64,000 nucleotides of DNA. It comes from Streptomyces cyaneogriseus subsp. noncyanogenus (GTDB lineage Bacteria; Actinomycetota; Actinomycetes; Streptomycetales; Streptomycetaceae). The notes under the pieces were generated by a model. The model saw only the letters and a program-made list of their open reading frames with translations, did no database searches and was not told the DNA's origin. Location: contig NZ_CP010849.1 of the NCBI RefSeq assembly GCF_000931445.1, positions 2,170,001 through 2,234,000 of the forward strand, written 5' to 3'. Positions 17,812 through 28,206 of this stretch are shown here, one piece after another (the stretch's first letter is position 1; every line of letters begins with the position of its first letter). Made by a program: the position numbers and the translations under genes.

Positions 17812-19305
17812 TCAGCCCTGTCCCAGGCGGTTCGCCGTGTGCACGGCCCGCAGCACCGCCGCCGCCTTGTTGCGGCACTCGGTGTCCTCCGCGACCGGGT
17901 CGGAGTCGGCGACCACACCGGCGCCCGCCTGGACGTAGGCGGTGCCGTCGCGCAGCAGGGCGGTGCGGATCGCGATGGCGGTGTCGGAGTCGCCCGCGAA
18001 GTCCAGATAGCCGACGCAGCCGCCGTACAGGCCGCGCCGGGACGGCTCCAGTTCGTCGATGATCTGCAGCGCCCGCGGCTTGGGCGCCCCGGAGAGGGTG
18101 CCGGCCGGGAAGCAGGCGGTCAGCACGTCGAAGGCGGTCCGGCCGGGCGCGACGCGGCCGGTGACCGTGGAGACGATGTGCATGACGTGCGAGTAGCGCT
18201 CGACGGACATGAAGTCGACGACCTCGACCGAGCCGGGCTCGCAGACCCGCCCCAGGTCGTTGCGGCCCAGGTCGACGAGCATGAGGTGCTCGGCGCGCTC
18301 CTTGGGGTCGGCGAGGAGTTCCTCGGCGAGGGCCTGGTCCTCCCGCGGGGTGGCGCCGCGGGGCCGGGTGCCGGCGATGGGGTGGAGCATGGCCCGCCCG
18401 TCCTCCACCTTGACCAGCGCCTCGGGGGACGAGCCGACGACGTCGAAGCCGTCGAAGCGGAACAGGTACATGTACGGGGAGGGGTTGGTGGCCCGCAGCA
18501 CCCGGTACACGTCCAGGGCGCTCGCCGTGCACGGCGTCTCGAAGCGCTGGGAGGGCACCACCTGGAAGGCTTCCCCGGCGCGGATGCGCTCCTTGATGTC
18601 CTCGACGGCGGCCTGGAAGTCGGGGCCGCCCCACAGCGCGGTGTACTCCGGCAGTTCCGAGGGCGGCAGCGCGGCCGGGGGCTGGGCGACCGCGCGGCTC
18701 AGGTCGGCCTCCATGGCGTCCAGGCGGGCGACCGCGTCGGCGTGGGCCTCGTCGACACCGGTGTCGAGGTCGTTGTGGTTGATCGCGTTGGCGATCAGCA
18801 GGACCGAGCCCTCCCAGTGGTCCATGACGGCGAGATCGCTGGTCAGGAGCATGGTGAGCTCGGGGAGGCGGAGGTCGTCCCGGTCCCCGGGGCCGACCTT
18901 CTCCAGACGGCGCACGATGTCGTAGCCGAGGTAGCCCACCATGCCGCCGGTGAACGGCGGCAGTCCGAGGTCGTGCGCCAGGTCGCGGGGGGTGTGCAGG
19001 GCCTCCACGGTGGCGCGCAGGGCGGCGAGCGGGTCACCGGCGGCGGGGACGCCGACGGGCGGCGTGCCGATCCAGTGCGCCTCGCCGTCCCGCTCGGTCA
19101 GCGTCGCCGCCGACCGGACGCCCACGAAGGAGTAGCGGGACCACGAGCGCCCGTTCTCCGCGGACTCCAGCAGGAAGGTGCCGGGGCGCTCGGCGGCCAG
19201 CTTGCGGTAGAGCGCGACCGGGGTGTCGCCGTCGGCGAGGAGCTTGCGGGTGACCGGGATGACCCGGCGGTCGGCCGCCAGCTTGCGGAACGTTTCGAGG
19301 TCCAT
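17812..19305 (-). CDS. trpE: Anthranilate synthase component I
   Basis: 497-residue chorismate-using enzyme that makes anthranilate with ammonia from a glutaminase partner. Typical blocks are [21 protein letters not shown] (feedback-binding region, with LLES near residue 45), [55 protein letters not shown] and [20 protein letters not shown]. Length matches stand-alone TrpE, so the TrpG partner must be encoded elsewhere. The start lies 11 bases after the hisI stop, linking the last his step and the first trp step in one transcript. The catalytic core is unambiguous. Confidence 0.96.
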   Translation of the reverse strand: MDLETFRKLAADRRVIPVTRKLLADGDTPVALYRKLAAERPGTFLLESAENGRSWSRYSFVGVRSAATLTERDGEAHWIGTPPVGVPAAGDPLAALRATVEALHTPRDLAHDLGLPPFTGGMVGYLGYDIVRRLEKVGPGDRDDLRLPELTMLLTSDLAVMDHWEGSVLLIANAINHNDLDTGVDEAHADAVARLDAMEADLSRAVAQPPAALPPSELPEYTALWGGPDFQAAVEDIKERIRAGEAFQVVPSQRFETPCTASALDVYRVLRATNPSPYMYLFRFDGFDVVGSSPEALVKVEDGRAMLHPIAGTRPRGATPREDQALAEELLADPKERAEHLMLVDLGRNDLGRVCEPGSVEVVDFMSVERYSHVMHIVSTVTGRVAPGRTAFDVLTACFPAGTLSGAPKPRALQIIDELEPSRRGLYGGCVGYLDFAGDSDTAIAIRTALLRDGTAYVQAGAGVVADSDPVAEDTECRNKAAAVLRAVHTANRLGQG

Positions 19306-19316
19306 GGCGGCCGACC

Positions 19317-19715
19317 TTACTGATCCGGGGCGGTCGCGCCGGAACCGGCGGCGTCTTGGAGCAGCACGTCGGCGTCGAAGCAGGTGCGGGCGCCGGTGTG
19401 GCAGGCGGCGCCGACCTGGTCGACCTTGACCAGGACGGTGTCGGCGTCGCAGTCCAGGGCGACGGACCTGACGTGCTGGACGTGACCGGAGGTGTCGCCC
19501 TTGACCCAGTACTCGCGGCGGCTGCGGGACCAGTAGGTGCAGCGGCCGGTGGTGAGCGTGCGATGCAGCGCCTCGTCGTCCATCCAGCCGAGCATCAGCA
19601 CCTCACCGGTGTCGTACTGCTGGGCGATGGCGGGCAGGAGACCGTCGGGGCTGCGCTTGAGGCGCGCGGCGATCTCCGGGTCGAGGCGGCTGGGCCGGGG
19701 GGACGGGTTGGTCAT
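19317..19715 (-). CDS. hisI: Phosphoribosyl-AMP cyclohydrolase
   Basis: 132-residue cyclohydrolase of histidine synthesis, without the HisE domain fused in enterics. The zinc and active-site blocks are clear: [63 protein letters not shown] and CFDADVLL. The start chosen is ATG 19715 (TNPSPRP); an in-frame ATG at 19724 would add three residues. Nothing resembling HisE lies in this window. It leads the hisI-trpE-TIGR02234 operon and is divergent from the gene at 19798. Confidence 0.95.
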   Translation of the reverse strand: MTNPSPRPSRLDPEIAARLKRSPDGLLPAIAQQYDTGEVLMLGWMDDEALHRTLTTGRCTYWSRSRREYWVKGDTSGHVQHVRSVALDCDADTVLVKVDQVGAACHTGARTCFDADVLLQDAAGSGATAPDQ

Positions 19716-19797
19716 GCCGACCATTGTGCCGCGCGTGGCGGGTGCGTCCCGGCCACGTTCACTGTGCGGACGCGCCGCCCCGCCGTAGGCTGACTCC

Positions 19798-20433
19798 ATG
19801 TCGACATTCGCCAAGCGTGAACGACTTCTGCTGGCCGACCTGCTGGAGACGGCCGGACCGGACGCCCCCACCCTGTGCGAAGGCTGGCGCACCCGCGACC
19901 TGGCCGCGCACGTGGTGGTGCGCGAGCGCCGGCCCGACGCGGCCGGGGGCACCCTGATCAGGCAACTGGCGACGCGGCTGGACCGGGTGATGGAGGAGTA
20001 CCGCGCGAAGCCGTACGAGGAGCTGGTCCAGCTCATCCGCACCGGCCCGCCGCGTTTCTCGCCCTTCTCCCTCAAGCAGGTCGACGAGGCGGCCAACACC
20101 GTCGAGTTCTACGTCCACACCGAGGACGTCCGCCGCGCCCAGCCGGACTGGACGCCCCGCGAGCTGGACCCGGTCTTCCAGGACGCCCTGTGGTCCCGTT
20201 TGGAGCGCACCGCCCGCCTGGTCGGCCGCGGCATCCCGACGGGCCTGGTGCTGCGCCGCCCGAACGGCCAGACGGCGGTCGCCCACCGCGGCACTCCGGT
20301 GGTGACGGCGACCGGCGAGCCGTCCGAACTGCTGCTGTTCGCCTTCGGCCGGCAGACCGCGGCCAAGGTGGACCTGGACGGCGAGAAGGACGCGATCGCC
20401 CGGCTCCGGGAGACCAAGCAGCTCGGGATCTGA
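19798..20433 (+). CDS. DinB-like protein, TIGR03085 family
   Basis: 211-residue protein of the actinobacterial TIGR03085 family, related to mycothiol-dependent maleylpyruvate isomerases with a DinB fold. The N-terminal [38 protein letters not shown] carries a conserved His, with further metal ligands in [18 protein letters not shown]-terminal sterol-carrier-like part (residues 150-211) contains [25 protein letters not shown]. It is a lone plus-strand gene inside the his cluster. Mycothiol-linked detoxification is possible but not shown. Confidence 0.83.
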   Translation: MSTFAKRERLLLADLLETAGPDAPTLCEGWRTRDLAAHVVVRERRPDAAGGTLIRQLATRLDRVMEEYRAKPYEELVQLIRTGPPRFSPFSLKQVDEAANTVEFYVHTEDVRRAQPDWTPRELDPVFQDALWSRLERTARLVGRGIPTGLVLRRPNGQTAVAHRGTPVVTATGEPSELLLFAFGRQTAAKVDLDGEKDAIARLRETKQLGI

Positions 20434-20439
20434 CCTCGG

Positions 20440-20486
20440 GCCGCCCGGCCCGCCCGGCCCGCGCCGGGCGGGGCGGGCCGGGCCCC
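20440..20486. terminator. GC-rich hairpin region between convergent genes
   Basis: Between the stops at 20433 and 20491 the sequence is almost only G and C and folds around GCCCGGC / GCCGGGC, with further partial pairing on both sides. A shared terminator is likely; the exact stem is uncertain. Confidence 0.5.
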
Positions 20487-20490
20487 GGCG

Positions 20491-21246
20491 TCACCGCACG
20501 GCGTGGCCGGCCTCCCGCAGCGTCTGCTTGACCTCGCCGATGCGCAGATCGCCGAAGTGGAAGACGGAGGCCGCGAGGACCGCGTCCGCGCCCGCCGCGA
20601 CGGCCGGCGGGAAGTCGGCGAGCTTGCCGGCGCCGCCGGAGGCGATCACCGGGACGGTGACGTGCTTGCGGACGGCGGCGATCATCTCCAGGTCGTAGCC
20701 GTCCTTGGTGCCGTCCGCGTCCATCGAGTTCAGCAGGATCTCGCCGGCGCCCAGCTCGGCCGCCCGGTGGGCCCACTCGACGGCGTCGATGCCGGTGCCG
20801 CGCCGGCCGCCGTGGGTGGTGACCTCGAAGGAGCCCGACGGGGTGCGCCGGGCGTCGACGGAGAGGACCAGCACCTGGCGGCCGAAGCGTTCGGCGATCT
20901 CGCGGATCAGCTCGGGACGGGCGATGGCCGCCGTGTTGACGCCGACCTTGTCGGCGCCCGCCCGCAGCAGCTTGTCGACGTCCTCGGCGGTGCGCACGCC
21001 GCCGCCCACCGTCAGCGGGATGAACACCTGCTCGGCGGTGCGGCGCACCACGTCGTAGGTGGTCTCGCGGTTGCCCGACGAGGCGGTGATGTCCAGGAAC
21101 GTCAGCTCGTCGGCGCCCTCGGCGTCGTACACCTTGGCCATCTCGACGGGGTCGCCCGCGTCGCGCAGGTTCTGGAAGTTGACGCCCTTGACGACCCGGC
21201 CGTTGTCCACGTCCAGGCAGGGGATGACTCGGACCGCCAGGGTCAT
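20491..21246 (-). CDS. hisF: Imidazole glycerol phosphate synthase, cyclase subunit
   Basis: 251-residue TIM barrel that, with HisH, turns PRFAR and ammonia into imidazole glycerol phosphate and AICAR. The catalytic Asp pair is Asp11 in [18 protein letters not shown] and the Asp in [13 protein letters not shown]; the phosphate loops are [10 protein letters not shown] and [14 protein letters not shown] 21246 is chosen where HisF sequence begins. It lies 31 bases after ridA, at the end of the hisD-to-hisF run. Confidence 0.97.
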   Translation of the reverse strand: MTLAVRVIPCLDVDNGRVVKGVNFQNLRDAGDPVEMAKVYDAEGADELTFLDITASSGNRETTYDVVRRTAEQVFIPLTVGGGVRTAEDVDKLLRAGADKVGVNTAAIARPELIREIAERFGRQVLVLSVDARRTPSGSFEVTTHGGRRGTGIDAVEWAHRAAELGAGEILLNSMDADGTKDGYDLEMIAAVRKHVTVPVIASGGAGKLADFPPAVAAGADAVLAASVFHFGDLRIGEVKQTLREAGHAVR

Positions 21247-21277
21247 GAATCCACGGCTCCTCAGCACACGAAGGTCT

Positions 21278-21670
21278 CTAGCCTCTGAAGGCTTCCAGTT
21301 CCACCGACACCAGCACGCGCGGGTCGATGAACCCCGTCACGACCAGCAGGGTCGTGGCGGGGCGTACGGCGTCGAACAGCTCCTTGTGGGCCCGGCCCAC
21401 CTCGTCGACGTCCCGGGAGTGCGCGAGATGCACGCGGGTACGGACGACGGACTCGACGCCCAGGCCGAACTCGGCGATCGCCTCCAGCGCGGTGGTGAAG
21501 GCCACCTTGGCCTGCTCGTACGGGTCGCCCTCCCCGTACAGCACGCTGCCCTTGAAGGACGTCGTGCCCGCCACCAGGACGCGGTCGCCCGCCGCGACGG
21601 CGCGTGCGAAACCGAAGGACTCTTCCCAGGGACTTCCGCTCTGCACACGCCGCACGGCTTCGGACGTCAT
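21278..21670 (-). CDS. ridA: RidA-family deaminase
   Basis: 130-residue protein of the RidA/YjgF/UK114 family, which hydrolyses reactive enamine and imine intermediates. Recognisable parts are [17 protein letters not shown], the [31 protein letters not shown] helix-strand unit and [23 protein letters not shown], which includes a conserved Arg and Glu. It overlaps the priA stop by 4 bases (ATGA). A RidA inside the his operon is usual in Streptomyces and may protect against PLP-enzyme by-products; that link is inference. Confidence 0.88.
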   Translation of the reverse strand: MTSEAVRRVQSGSPWEESFGFARAVAAGDRVLVAGTTSFKGSVLYGEGDPYEQAKVAFTTALEAIAEFGLGVESVVRTRVHLAHSRDVDEVGRAHKELFDAVRPATTLLVVTGFIDPRVLVSVELEAFRG

Positions 21671-22392
21671 GACGACACAGCCTCCAGGGCCTCTTCCAGG
21701 GTGAACGCCTTCGCGTACAGCGCCTTCCCGACGATGGCGCCCTCGACACCCAGCGGGACGAGGCCGGCGATGGCGCGCAGGTCGTCCAGGGAGGAGACGC
21801 CGCCGGAGGCGACGACCGGGCGGTCCGTCGCCGCGCACACGTTCTTCAGCAGCTCCAGGTTGGGGCCCTGGAGGGTGCCGTCCTTGGCGATGTCCGTGAC
21901 GACGTACCGGGCGCAGCCCTCCTTGTCGAGCCGCTCCAGCGTCTCGTAGAGGTCGCCGCCGTCGCGGGTCCAGCCCCGGCCGCGCAGGGTGGTGCCGCGG
22001 ACGTCGAGACCGACGGCGATCTTGTCGCCGTACTCGGCGATGACCCGGGCGACCCACTCGGGGGACTCCAGGGCGGCCGTGCCGAGGTTCACGCGGGTGC
22101 AGCCGGTGGCCAGGGCGGCGGCGAGCGTGTCGTCGTCGCGGATGCCGCCGGACAGCTCCACCTTGATGTCCATCGCCCCCGCGACCTCGGCGATCAGCTC
22201 GCGGTTGTTCCCGGTGCCGAAGGCGGCGTCCAGGTCGACCAGGTGGAGCCACTCGGCGCCGGACCGCTGCCAGGCCAGGGCGGCGTCCAGGGGGGAGCCG
22301 TAGGAGGTCTCGGTGCCGGACTCGCCGTGCACGAGGCGGACGGCCTGGCCGTCGCGGACGTCGACGGCGGGAAGGAGTTCGAGCTTGGCCAT
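21667..22392 (-). CDS. priA: Phosphoribosyl isomerase A (HisA/TrpF dual function)
   Basis: 241-residue TIM barrel of the HisA family. In Streptomyces and mycobacteria this enzyme, PriA, isomerises both ProFAR (histidine) and phosphoribosylanthranilate (tryptophan). The catalytic aspartates are Asp11 ([10 protein letters not shown]) and Asp130 ([10 protein letters not shown]). The loop [18 protein letters not shown] holds the Trp/Arg pair linked to dual specificity. No trpF is present among the trp genes here, which supports the dual role. It starts at ATG 22392, 4 bases after hisH, and its stop overlaps ridA. Confidence 0.95.
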   Translation of the reverse strand: MAKLELLPAVDVRDGQAVRLVHGESGTETSYGSPLDAALAWQRSGAEWLHLVDLDAAFGTGNNRELIAEVAGAMDIKVELSGGIRDDDTLAAALATGCTRVNLGTAALESPEWVARVIAEYGDKIAVGLDVRGTTLRGRGWTRDGGDLYETLERLDKEGCARYVVTDIAKDGTLQGPNLELLKNVCAATDRPVVASGGVSSLDDLRAIAGLVPLGVEGAIVGKALYAKAFTLEEALEAVSS

Positions 22393-22396
22393 GTCT

Positions 22397-23056
22397 CTAC
22401 AGGGTTCCGATCCAGTTGGTGAGGAGCTGGGCACCGGCGTCGCCGGACTTCTCGGGGTGGAACTGCGTCGCCCACAGGGCGCCGTTCTCGACGGCGGCCA
22501 CGAACGGCCTGCCGTGCGTGGACCAGGTGACCCTGGGCGCGGCGAGGGCCGGGTTGTGGCTCTCCAGGGTCCAGTCGTGGACCGCGTAGGAGTGCACGAA
22601 GTAGAAGCGCGCGTCGGCGTCGAGACCGGCGAACAGCTCCGAGCCGGCCGGCGCGTCGACGGTGTTCCAGCCCATGTGGGGCACGACGTCGGCCTGGAGC
22701 GGCTCGACCGTGCCGGGCCACTCCTCCAGGCCCTCGGCCTCCACGCCGTGCTCGATGCCGCGGGCGAAGAGGATCTGCATGCCGACGCAGATGCCCATCA
22801 CCGGGCGCCCGCCGGAGAGCCGGCGGTCGATGATCCAGTCGCCGCGCGCCTCCTTCAGCCCCTGCATGCAGGCGGCGAAGGCGCCGACGCCGGGCACCAG
22901 CAGGCCGTCGGCGTTCATCGCCTTGTCGAAGTCGCGGGTGATCTCGACGTCGGCTCCCGCGCGCGCCAGGGCGCGCTCGGCGGAGCGGACGTTGCCGAAG
23001 CCGTAGTCGAAGACGACGACCTTCTTGGCGGCGGTCCGCGCGGGACCGGTGCTCAC
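22397..23056 (-). CDS. hisH: Imidazole glycerol phosphate synthase, glutamine amidotransferase subunit
   Basis: 219-residue class I amidotransferase that feeds ammonia to HisF. The triad is visible: Cys90 in [12 protein letters not shown], His and Glu in [12 protein letters not shown]. The oxyanion region [14 protein letters not shown] is also present. The start is uncertain: GTG 23056 is used, while GTG 23071 and TTG 23065 are in frame, and TTG is best placed relative to GGAGG. The preceding 54-aa gene ends at 23062, so either a small overlap or a 5-base gap results. Confidence 0.94.
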   Translation of the reverse strand: MSTGPARTAAKKVVVFDYGFGNVRSAERALARAGADVEITRDFDKAMNADGLLVPGVGAFAACMQGLKEARGDWIIDRRLSGGRPVMGICVGMQILFARGIEHGVEAEGLEEWPGTVEPLQADVVPHMGWNTVDAPAGSELFAGLDADARFYFVHSYAVHDWTLESHNPALAAPRVTWSTHGRPFVAAVENGALWATQFHPEKSGDAGAQLLTNWIGTL

Positions 23057-23061
23057 CGTGC

Positions 23062-23226
23062 TCAATTCCACACCTCCAGCCGCAGGACCCCGGCGACCAG
23101 ACACATCGCGGCGCCGATGGAGAGCAGCACGATCAGGCTCGTGGGCATCTTCTGCTTGACGAAGGAGATGATGCCGCCGACCAGGAAGAGGCCGACGACG
23201 ATCAGGACCGTGGCGGTGCCGTTCAC
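23062..23226 (-). CDS. 54-residue membrane protein inside the his operon
   Basis: Small protein starting at GTG 23226, which overlaps the hisB stop by 4 bases. It has two membrane segments, [19 protein letters not shown] (residues 4-22) and [20 protein letters not shown] (residues 29-48), joined by a basic turn FVKQKMP. The overlap and tight spacing to hisH show it is translated with the his genes. I do not recognise a function. A role as an operon-linked accessory or membrane tether is speculation. Confidence 0.8.
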   Translation of the reverse strand: MNGTATVLIVVGLFLVGGIISFVKQKMPTSLIVLLSIGAAMCLVAGVLRLEVWN

Positions 23227-23816
23227 AGCGCGCCCTTCGTCGAGGGGAGGATGCCCGCGGCCCGCGGGTCGCGCTCGCTGGCGTAGCGCAGCGCCCGCGC
23301 CAGCGCCTTGAACTGGCACTCCACGATGTGGTGCGCGTTGCGCCCGTAGGGCACGTGCACGTGCAGCGCGATCTGGGCCTGGGCGACGAAGGACTCCAGG
23401 ATGTGCCGGGTCATCGTGGTGTCGTACTCGCCGATCATCGGCGCCATCTTCTCGGGCTCGGTGTGCACGAGGTAGGGGCGGCCGGAGAGGTCGACGGTGA
23501 CCTGGGCGAGGGACTCGTCCAGCGGGACCGTGCAGTTGCCGAAGCGGTAGATGCCCACCTTGTCGCCGAGGGCCTGCCTGAAGGCGGCGCCCAGCGCGAG
23601 GGCGGTGTCCTCGATGGTGTGGTGGGAGTCGATGTGCAGGTCGCCCTCGGTCTTCACGGTGAGGTCGAACAGACCGTGCCGGCCGAGCTGGTCGAGCATG
23701 TGGTCGTAGAAGCCGACGCCGGTGGCGATGTCGGTCCGGCCGGTGCCGTCGAGGTCTATCTCGACGACGACCGAGGTCTCCTTGGTGGTGCGTTCCACGC
23801 GTCCTACGCGGCTCAT
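23223..23816 (-). CDS. hisB: Imidazoleglycerol-phosphate dehydratase
   Basis: 197-residue Mn-dependent dehydratase of histidine synthesis, without the phosphatase domain found in enterics. The repeated metal-binding signatures are clear: [14 protein letters not shown] and [16 protein letters not shown] in the first half, [12 protein letters not shown] and [19 protein letters not shown] in the second. The ATG start overlaps the hisC stop, and the stop overlaps the small membrane gene. Histidinol-phosphatase must be supplied from elsewhere. Confidence 0.97.
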   Translation of the reverse strand: MSRVGRVERTTKETSVVVEIDLDGTGRTDIATGVGFYDHMLDQLGRHGLFDLTVKTEGDLHIDSHHTIEDTALALGAAFRQALGDKVGIYRFGNCTVPLDESLAQVTVDLSGRPYLVHTEPEKMAPMIGEYDTTMTRHILESFVAQAQIALHVHVPYGRNAHHIVECQFKALARALRYASERDPRAAGILPSTKGAL

Positions 23817-24937
23817 GCGCTCTGCTCCTTCTTCAAGTCACGTACCGCGTCGAGGAACGCGTCGTTCTCCTGGGGCGTTCCGGCGGTGACCCGCAGCCAC
23901 CCCGGTACGCCGTTGTCCCGGACCAGGACGCCCCGGTCGAGGATCTCGCGCCACACCTCGTGGGCGTCGGCGAAGCGGCCGAACTGGACGAAGTTGGCGT
24001 CCGATTCCGTCACCTCGTAGCCGAGCGCGCGCAGTTCGGCGACGAGCCGGTCCCGTTCGGACTTCAGCTCCTCGACGTAGCCGAGCAGCGTGTCGGTGTG
24101 CTCCAGGGCGGCCAGCGCGGTCGCCTGGGTGACGGCCGACAGGTGGTAGGGCAGCCGGACGAGCTGGACGGCGTCGACGACGGCCGGGTGCGCGGCCAGA
24201 TAGCCCAGGCGCAGGCCCGCGGCGCCGAACGCCTTCGACATCGTGCGGGAGACGACGAGGTGCGGGCGCCCGTCGAGCAGCGGCAGCAGCGAGTCGCCGT
24301 GGCTGAACTCGATGTACGCCTCGTCCACGACCACCATCGACGGCTTGGCCGCCTGCGCGGCCTCGTACAGGGCGAGGACCGTCTCGGGCGGGACCGCGGT
24401 GCCGGTGGGGTTGTTGGGGGAGGTGATGAAGACGACGTCCGGGCGGTGCGCGGCGATCGCCTGCTCGGCGGCGGCCACGTCGATGGTGAAGTCCTCGTTG
24501 CGCGGCCCGGAGATCCAGCCGGTGCCGGTGCCGCGCGCGATGAGGCTGTGCATCGAGTACGACGGCTCGAAGCCGATCGCGGTGCGGCCCGGGCCGCCGA
24601 AGGTCTGCAGCAGTTGCTGGAGGACCTCGTTGGAGCCGTTGGCGGCCCAGACGTTCTCGAGGCCCAGGGGGTGGCCGGAGGTCTTGGTCAGGTACTCGGC
24701 CAGCCTGGTGCGCAGCTCGACCGCGTCCCGGTCGGGGTAGCGGTTCAGGCCACGGGCGGCCTCGCGCACCCGCTCGGCGATCCGCTCGACCAGCGGCTCG
24801 GGCAGCGGGTACGGGTTCTCGTTGGTGTTCAGCCGTACCGGGACGTCGAGCTGGGGCGCGCCGTAGGGGGACTTGCCGCGCAGCTCGTCGCGGACGGGGA
24901 GCTCGTCCCAGGGGGACGCAGGGGTGTTGCCGCTCAC
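23813..24937 (-). CDS. hisC: Histidinol-phosphate aminotransferase
   Basis: 374-residue PLP aminotransferase, fold type I. Key blocks are [14 protein letters not shown] (substrate and phosphate contacts), [40 protein letters not shown], and the PLP lysine in [20 protein letters not shown]. The C-terminal Arg appears in [17 protein letters not shown]. The GTG start overlaps the hisD stop by 4 bases and the stop overlaps hisB by 4 bases. Confidence 0.96.
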   Translation of the reverse strand: MSGNTPASPWDELPVRDELRGKSPYGAPQLDVPVRLNTNENPYPLPEPLVERIAERVREAARGLNRYPDRDAVELRTRLAEYLTKTSGHPLGLENVWAANGSNEVLQQLLQTFGGPGRTAIGFEPSYSMHSLIARGTGTGWISGPRNEDFTIDVAAAEQAIAAHRPDVVFITSPNNPTGTAVPPETVLALYEAAQAAKPSMVVVDEAYIEFSHGDSLLPLLDGRPHLVVSRTMSKAFGAAGLRLGYLAAHPAVVDAVQLVRLPYHLSAVTQATALAALEHTDTLLGYVEELKSERDRLVAELRALGYEVTESDANFVQFGRFADAHEVWREILDRGVLVRDNGVPGWLRVTAGTPQENDAFLDAVRDLKKEQSA

Positions 24938-26259
24938 TTGCCCTCGGGAACCTTCCAGTCGAACCGGGCCTTGATCGCCGCGCCGTGCGCGGGCAGGTCC
25001 TCCGCCTCCGCCAGCGTCACCACGTGGTGCGCGACCTCGGCCAGCGCGTCCCGGGAGTAGTCCACGACGTGGATGCCGCGCAGGAAGGACTGGACGGACA
25101 GGCCCGAGGAGTGGCAGGCGCAGCCGCCGGTGGGCAGGACGTGGTTGGAGCCGGCCGCGTAGTCGCCCAGCGAGACGGGCGCCCACGGGCCGATGAAGAC
25201 GGCCCCGGCGTTGCGGACGCGGTCGGCGACCGCGGCGGCGTCGGCCGTCTGGATCTCCAGGTGCTCGGCGCCGTAGGCGTCGACCACGCGCAGGCCCTCC
25301 TCGACGCCGTCGACGAGCACGATCGCGGACTGCTTGCCGGACAGGGCCGGGCGGATGCGGTCCTCGACGTGCTTGCTCGCGGCGACCTGGGGGACCAGCT
25401 CCTTCTCCACCGCGTCCGCGAGCCGGACGGAGTCGGTGACCAGGACGGCCGCGGCCAGCGGGTCGTGCTCGGCCTGGCTGATCAGGTCGGAGGCGACGTG
25501 CACCGGGTCGGCGGTGTCGTCGGCGAGGATGGCGATCTCGGTCGGGCCGGCCTCGGCGTCGATGCCGATGCGGCCGGTGAAGTAGCGCTTGGCGGCCGCG
25601 ACCCAGATGTTGCCGGGGCCGGTGACCATGTTGGCGGGCGGGCAGGACTCGGTGCCGTAGGCGAACATCGCGACGGCCGTGGCGCCGCCGGCCGCGTAGA
25701 CCTCGTCCACGCCGAGCAGCTCGCACGCGGCGAGGATCGTCGGGTGCGGCAGACCGCCGAACTCGGCCTGGGCCGGTGAGGCGAGGGCGATCGACTCGAC
25801 GCCGGCCTCCTGCGCGGGCACGGCGTTCATGATCACGGAGGAGGGGTAGACGGACCGGCCGCCGGGGGCGTAGAGACCGACGCGGTCGACCGGCACCCAC
25901 TTCTCGGTGACCGTGCCGCCGGGCACCACCTGGGTGGTGTGGGTGGCGCGGCGCTGGGCGCGGTGGACGAGCCGGGCGCGGCGGATCGACTCCTCCAGGG
26001 CCGCACGCACGGCCGGGTCGAGCCGCTCCAGGGCGTCGGTGAGCGCCTGCCGCGGCACGCGGACGGATTCCAGCCGGACGCCGTCGAACTTCTCGGCGAA
26101 GTCGATCAGCGCCGCGTCGCCACGATGATGCACGGCCTCGCAGATCGGACGCACCTTCTCCAGGGCGGCCGCTACGTCGAAGTCGGCTCGGGGCAGCAGG
26201 TCACGCAGGGCGGGGCCCTCGGGAAGGGCGTCGCCGCGCAGATCGATTCGGGAGATCAC
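24934..26259 (-). CDS. hisD: Histidinol dehydrogenase
   Basis: 441-residue zinc enzyme performing the last two oxidations to histidine with NAD. Motifs in order are [68 protein letters not shown] (substrate site), and [12 protein letters not shown]. The catalytic Glu-His pair is expected in [19 protein letters not shown] and nearby. GTG 26259 is chosen because HisD homology starts there. It is the first gene of the long his operon; an operator-like palindrome lies 41 bases upstream. Confidence 0.97.
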   Translation of the reverse strand: MISRIDLRGDALPEGPALRDLLPRADFDVAAALEKVRPICEAVHHRGDAALIDFAEKFDGVRLESVRVPRQALTDALERLDPAVRAALEESIRRARLVHRAQRRATHTTQVVPGGTVTEKWVPVDRVGLYAPGGRSVYPSSVIMNAVPAQEAGVESIALASPAQAEFGGLPHPTILAACELLGVDEVYAAGGATAVAMFAYGTESCPPANMVTGPGNIWVAAAKRYFTGRIGIDAEAGPTEIAILADDTADPVHVASDLISQAEHDPLAAAVLVTDSVRLADAVEKELVPQVAASKHVEDRIRPALSGKQSAIVLVDGVEEGLRVVDAYGAEHLEIQTADAAAVADRVRNAGAVFIGPWAPVSLGDYAAGSNHVLPTGGCACHSSGLSVQSFLRGIHVVDYSRDALAEVAHHVVTLAEAEDLPAHGAAIKARFDWKVPEGK

Positions 26260-26299
26260 GCAACCAATTCTCTCAGACCCGCGTCCGGCACCGTCCGCA

Positions 26300-26318
26300 C
26301 GTATCAGTGACTGATACG
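26300..26318. promoter_or_regulatory. Operator-like palindrome between hisD and the divergent gene
   Basis: Perfect 8-bp inverted repeat CGTATCAG-TGA-CTGATACG, 41 bases upstream of hisD and in an AT-richer patch. The size and symmetry suit a dimeric repressor such as a TetR- or GntR-type protein. Which regulator binds is unknown. Confidence 0.55.
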
Positions 26319-26464
26319 GAACGTGGCGCACACCACCCCCCGTCCGGCCCGCGGGGCCCGGCCCGGAAGATCCTTCTCACGTTGAGTGTTCAACCGGTGA
26401 CGCAGCGGGCATGACAGGTGTAGTGGGAACAGACTCGCGACAGCGGGTGACGAAGGGAAGCACC

Positions 26465-28051
26465 GTGACCGAGGCGGCCGGGCTCAGCCCCGGAGACCTG
26501 CCGGACGATCTGACCGCCGCGGAAGCCGGCATGTGGCAGGCGTTCCGCAACGGCAGCGTCTACGACCTGAGCAGCGGCGACGCGCTGGTCGACGATCCGC
26601 ACGGAGCCCATCCCTGGGGCCCCGAGCGGACCGTGCGGGCCCGGATCGTGTGCTGGCTGCTGCTGGACGGGCCGCCCGCGCTGGCCGGCCGGGTCTCCTC
26701 GCTCAAGCTCGTCGGCGTCCAGGTCGTCGACGCCCTGGACCTCGCGGGCGGCACGGTCGTGCCCTACGTGGAGCTGCGGGGCTGCCGCTTCGAGCGGGAG
26801 GTCCTGCTGCCGGAGGCCCGCTTCACCACCGTCCGGCTGGTGGACTGCGCGGTGCCGCGCCTGGAGGCGGCCCGGGTGCAGACCGAGGGCGACCTGCATC
26901 TGCCGCGCTGCCGCTTCCGGCACGGCATACGGCTCACCGACGCCCAGATCGGCACCGATCTGCTGCTCAACCAGGCGATCGTGCACCGGGACCGCAGCGG
27001 CCGGGCGATCGCCGGGGACGGGCTGAGCGTCGGGCAGGACCTCCAGGCCGAGATGCTGGAGGCGGACGGCGAGCTGAGCCTGCGCGGCGCCACCGTCGGG
27101 GTCTCGCTGAGCCTGCGCGGCGCCCGGCTCCGCAACCCCTGCGCGCGGCTCGCGCTGAACGCCCCCCAGTTGTCCGTCGAGCGCACGCTGTACATGACCC
27201 CGGCGGGCGTCACGCACGTCGGCAGTCCGCTGCTCAGCGGGATGACGCCGGTGGAGGGCATCCGGGTGCAGCGGTTCGAGTGCGAGGGCGGGATGCGGCT
27301 GGACGACGGCCGGTTCGGCGACGCGCTCGACTTCGAGCGGGCCCGCTTCACCCTCACCGACGAGCAGGAGCTGTCGCTGCGCCGGGTGCAGACGCCCGAG
27401 CTGCGCTTCCTCGGCGAGCGGCCGGCGCGCGGCCGGGTGGTGCTGTCGGGTGCGCGGATCGTCAACCTGATGGACCGGGCGGACAGCTGGCCCGGCCCGG
27501 GGCGGCTGCACATGGGCGGCTTCTGCTACGAGAACCTGGTGCCGCGCGGCCCGTTCCCGCTGGCCGAGCGGCTGGACTGGGTGGCCGCCGCGACCGCCGA
27601 GTACAACCCGGAGCCCTACGAACGGCTCGCGGCGGTGCTGCGGGCCGGCGGCGAGGACGAGGACGCCCGGGAGGTGCTGCTGGCCAAGCAGCGCCGGCGC
27701 CGCGAGAGCCTGCCGCTCGCCCTGAAGCTGTGGGGGTACGTGCAGGACGGGACGGTCGCCTACGGCTACCGGCCGGGCCGGGCCGCGGTGTGGATGGCGG
27801 TGCTGTGGGCGGCGGGCTCGGTCGCCTTCGCCCACGCGGGCCATCCGCCCGTCAAGCGGGCTGAGCATCCGGCCTGGGATCCGGCCCTGTTCGCGCTCGA
27901 CCTGCTGCTGCCGGTCATCGACCTCGGCCAGGTCGACGCCTGGCAGCTCAGCGGCGGCTGGCAGTGGCTGGCCGCGGCGATGATCCTGCTGGGCTGGGTC
28001 CTGGCGACGACGGTGGCGGCGGGGGCGACCCGGCTGCTGCACCGCAACTGA
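26465..28051 (+). CDS. Membrane-anchored protein with beta-helix-like repeats, unknown function
   Basis: 528 residues from GTG 26465, with GAAGGGA 5 bases upstream. The central part (about residues 90-390) has recurring short blocks such as LDLAGGTVVPYVELRGCRFE, GDLHLPRCRFRHGIRLTDAQIGTDLLLNQAIV and LSLRGATVGVSLSLRGARLRN, which resemble a pentapeptide-like right-handed beta helix. Two C-terminal membrane segments lie near residues 440-460 and 500-520. Similar Streptomyces proteins are sometimes labelled membrane-associated oxidoreductase, but I see no cofactor motif. It is divergent from hisD. Confidence 0.65.
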   Translation: MTEAAGLSPGDLPDDLTAAEAGMWQAFRNGSVYDLSSGDALVDDPHGAHPWGPERTVRARIVCWLLLDGPPALAGRVSSLKLVGVQVVDALDLAGGTVVPYVELRGCRFEREVLLPEARFTTVRLVDCAVPRLEAARVQTEGDLHLPRCRFRHGIRLTDAQIGTDLLLNQAIVHRDRSGRAIAGDGLSVGQDLQAEMLEADGELSLRGATVGVSLSLRGARLRNPCARLALNAPQLSVERTLYMTPAGVTHVGSPLLSGMTPVEGIRVQRFECEGGMRLDDGRFGDALDFERARFTLTDEQELSLRRVQTPELRFLGERPARGRVVLSGARIVNLMDRADSWPGPGRLHMGGFCYENLVPRGPFPLAERLDWVAAATAEYNPEPYERLAAVLRAGGEDEDAREVLLAKQRRRRESLPLALKLWGYVQDGTVAYGYRPGRAAVWMAVLWAAGSVAFAHAGHPPVKRAEHPAWDPALFALDLLLPVIDLGQVDAWQLSGGWQWLAAAMILLGWVLATTVAAGATRLLHRN

Positions 28052-28206
28052 CCGGGCGGACCGCCGGGGCCGGCGTGACGAGCGCCCCCGTCCACCACCC
28101 GACCGCCACCTCTTTGCCCTTCTTTGACCGACCGCCGTACAACTTTCCACGAGTTCCGCGAGAAGGGTGGCGCAGCGCTGACCTGCGCACTTTCATGGTC
28201 GGCACC

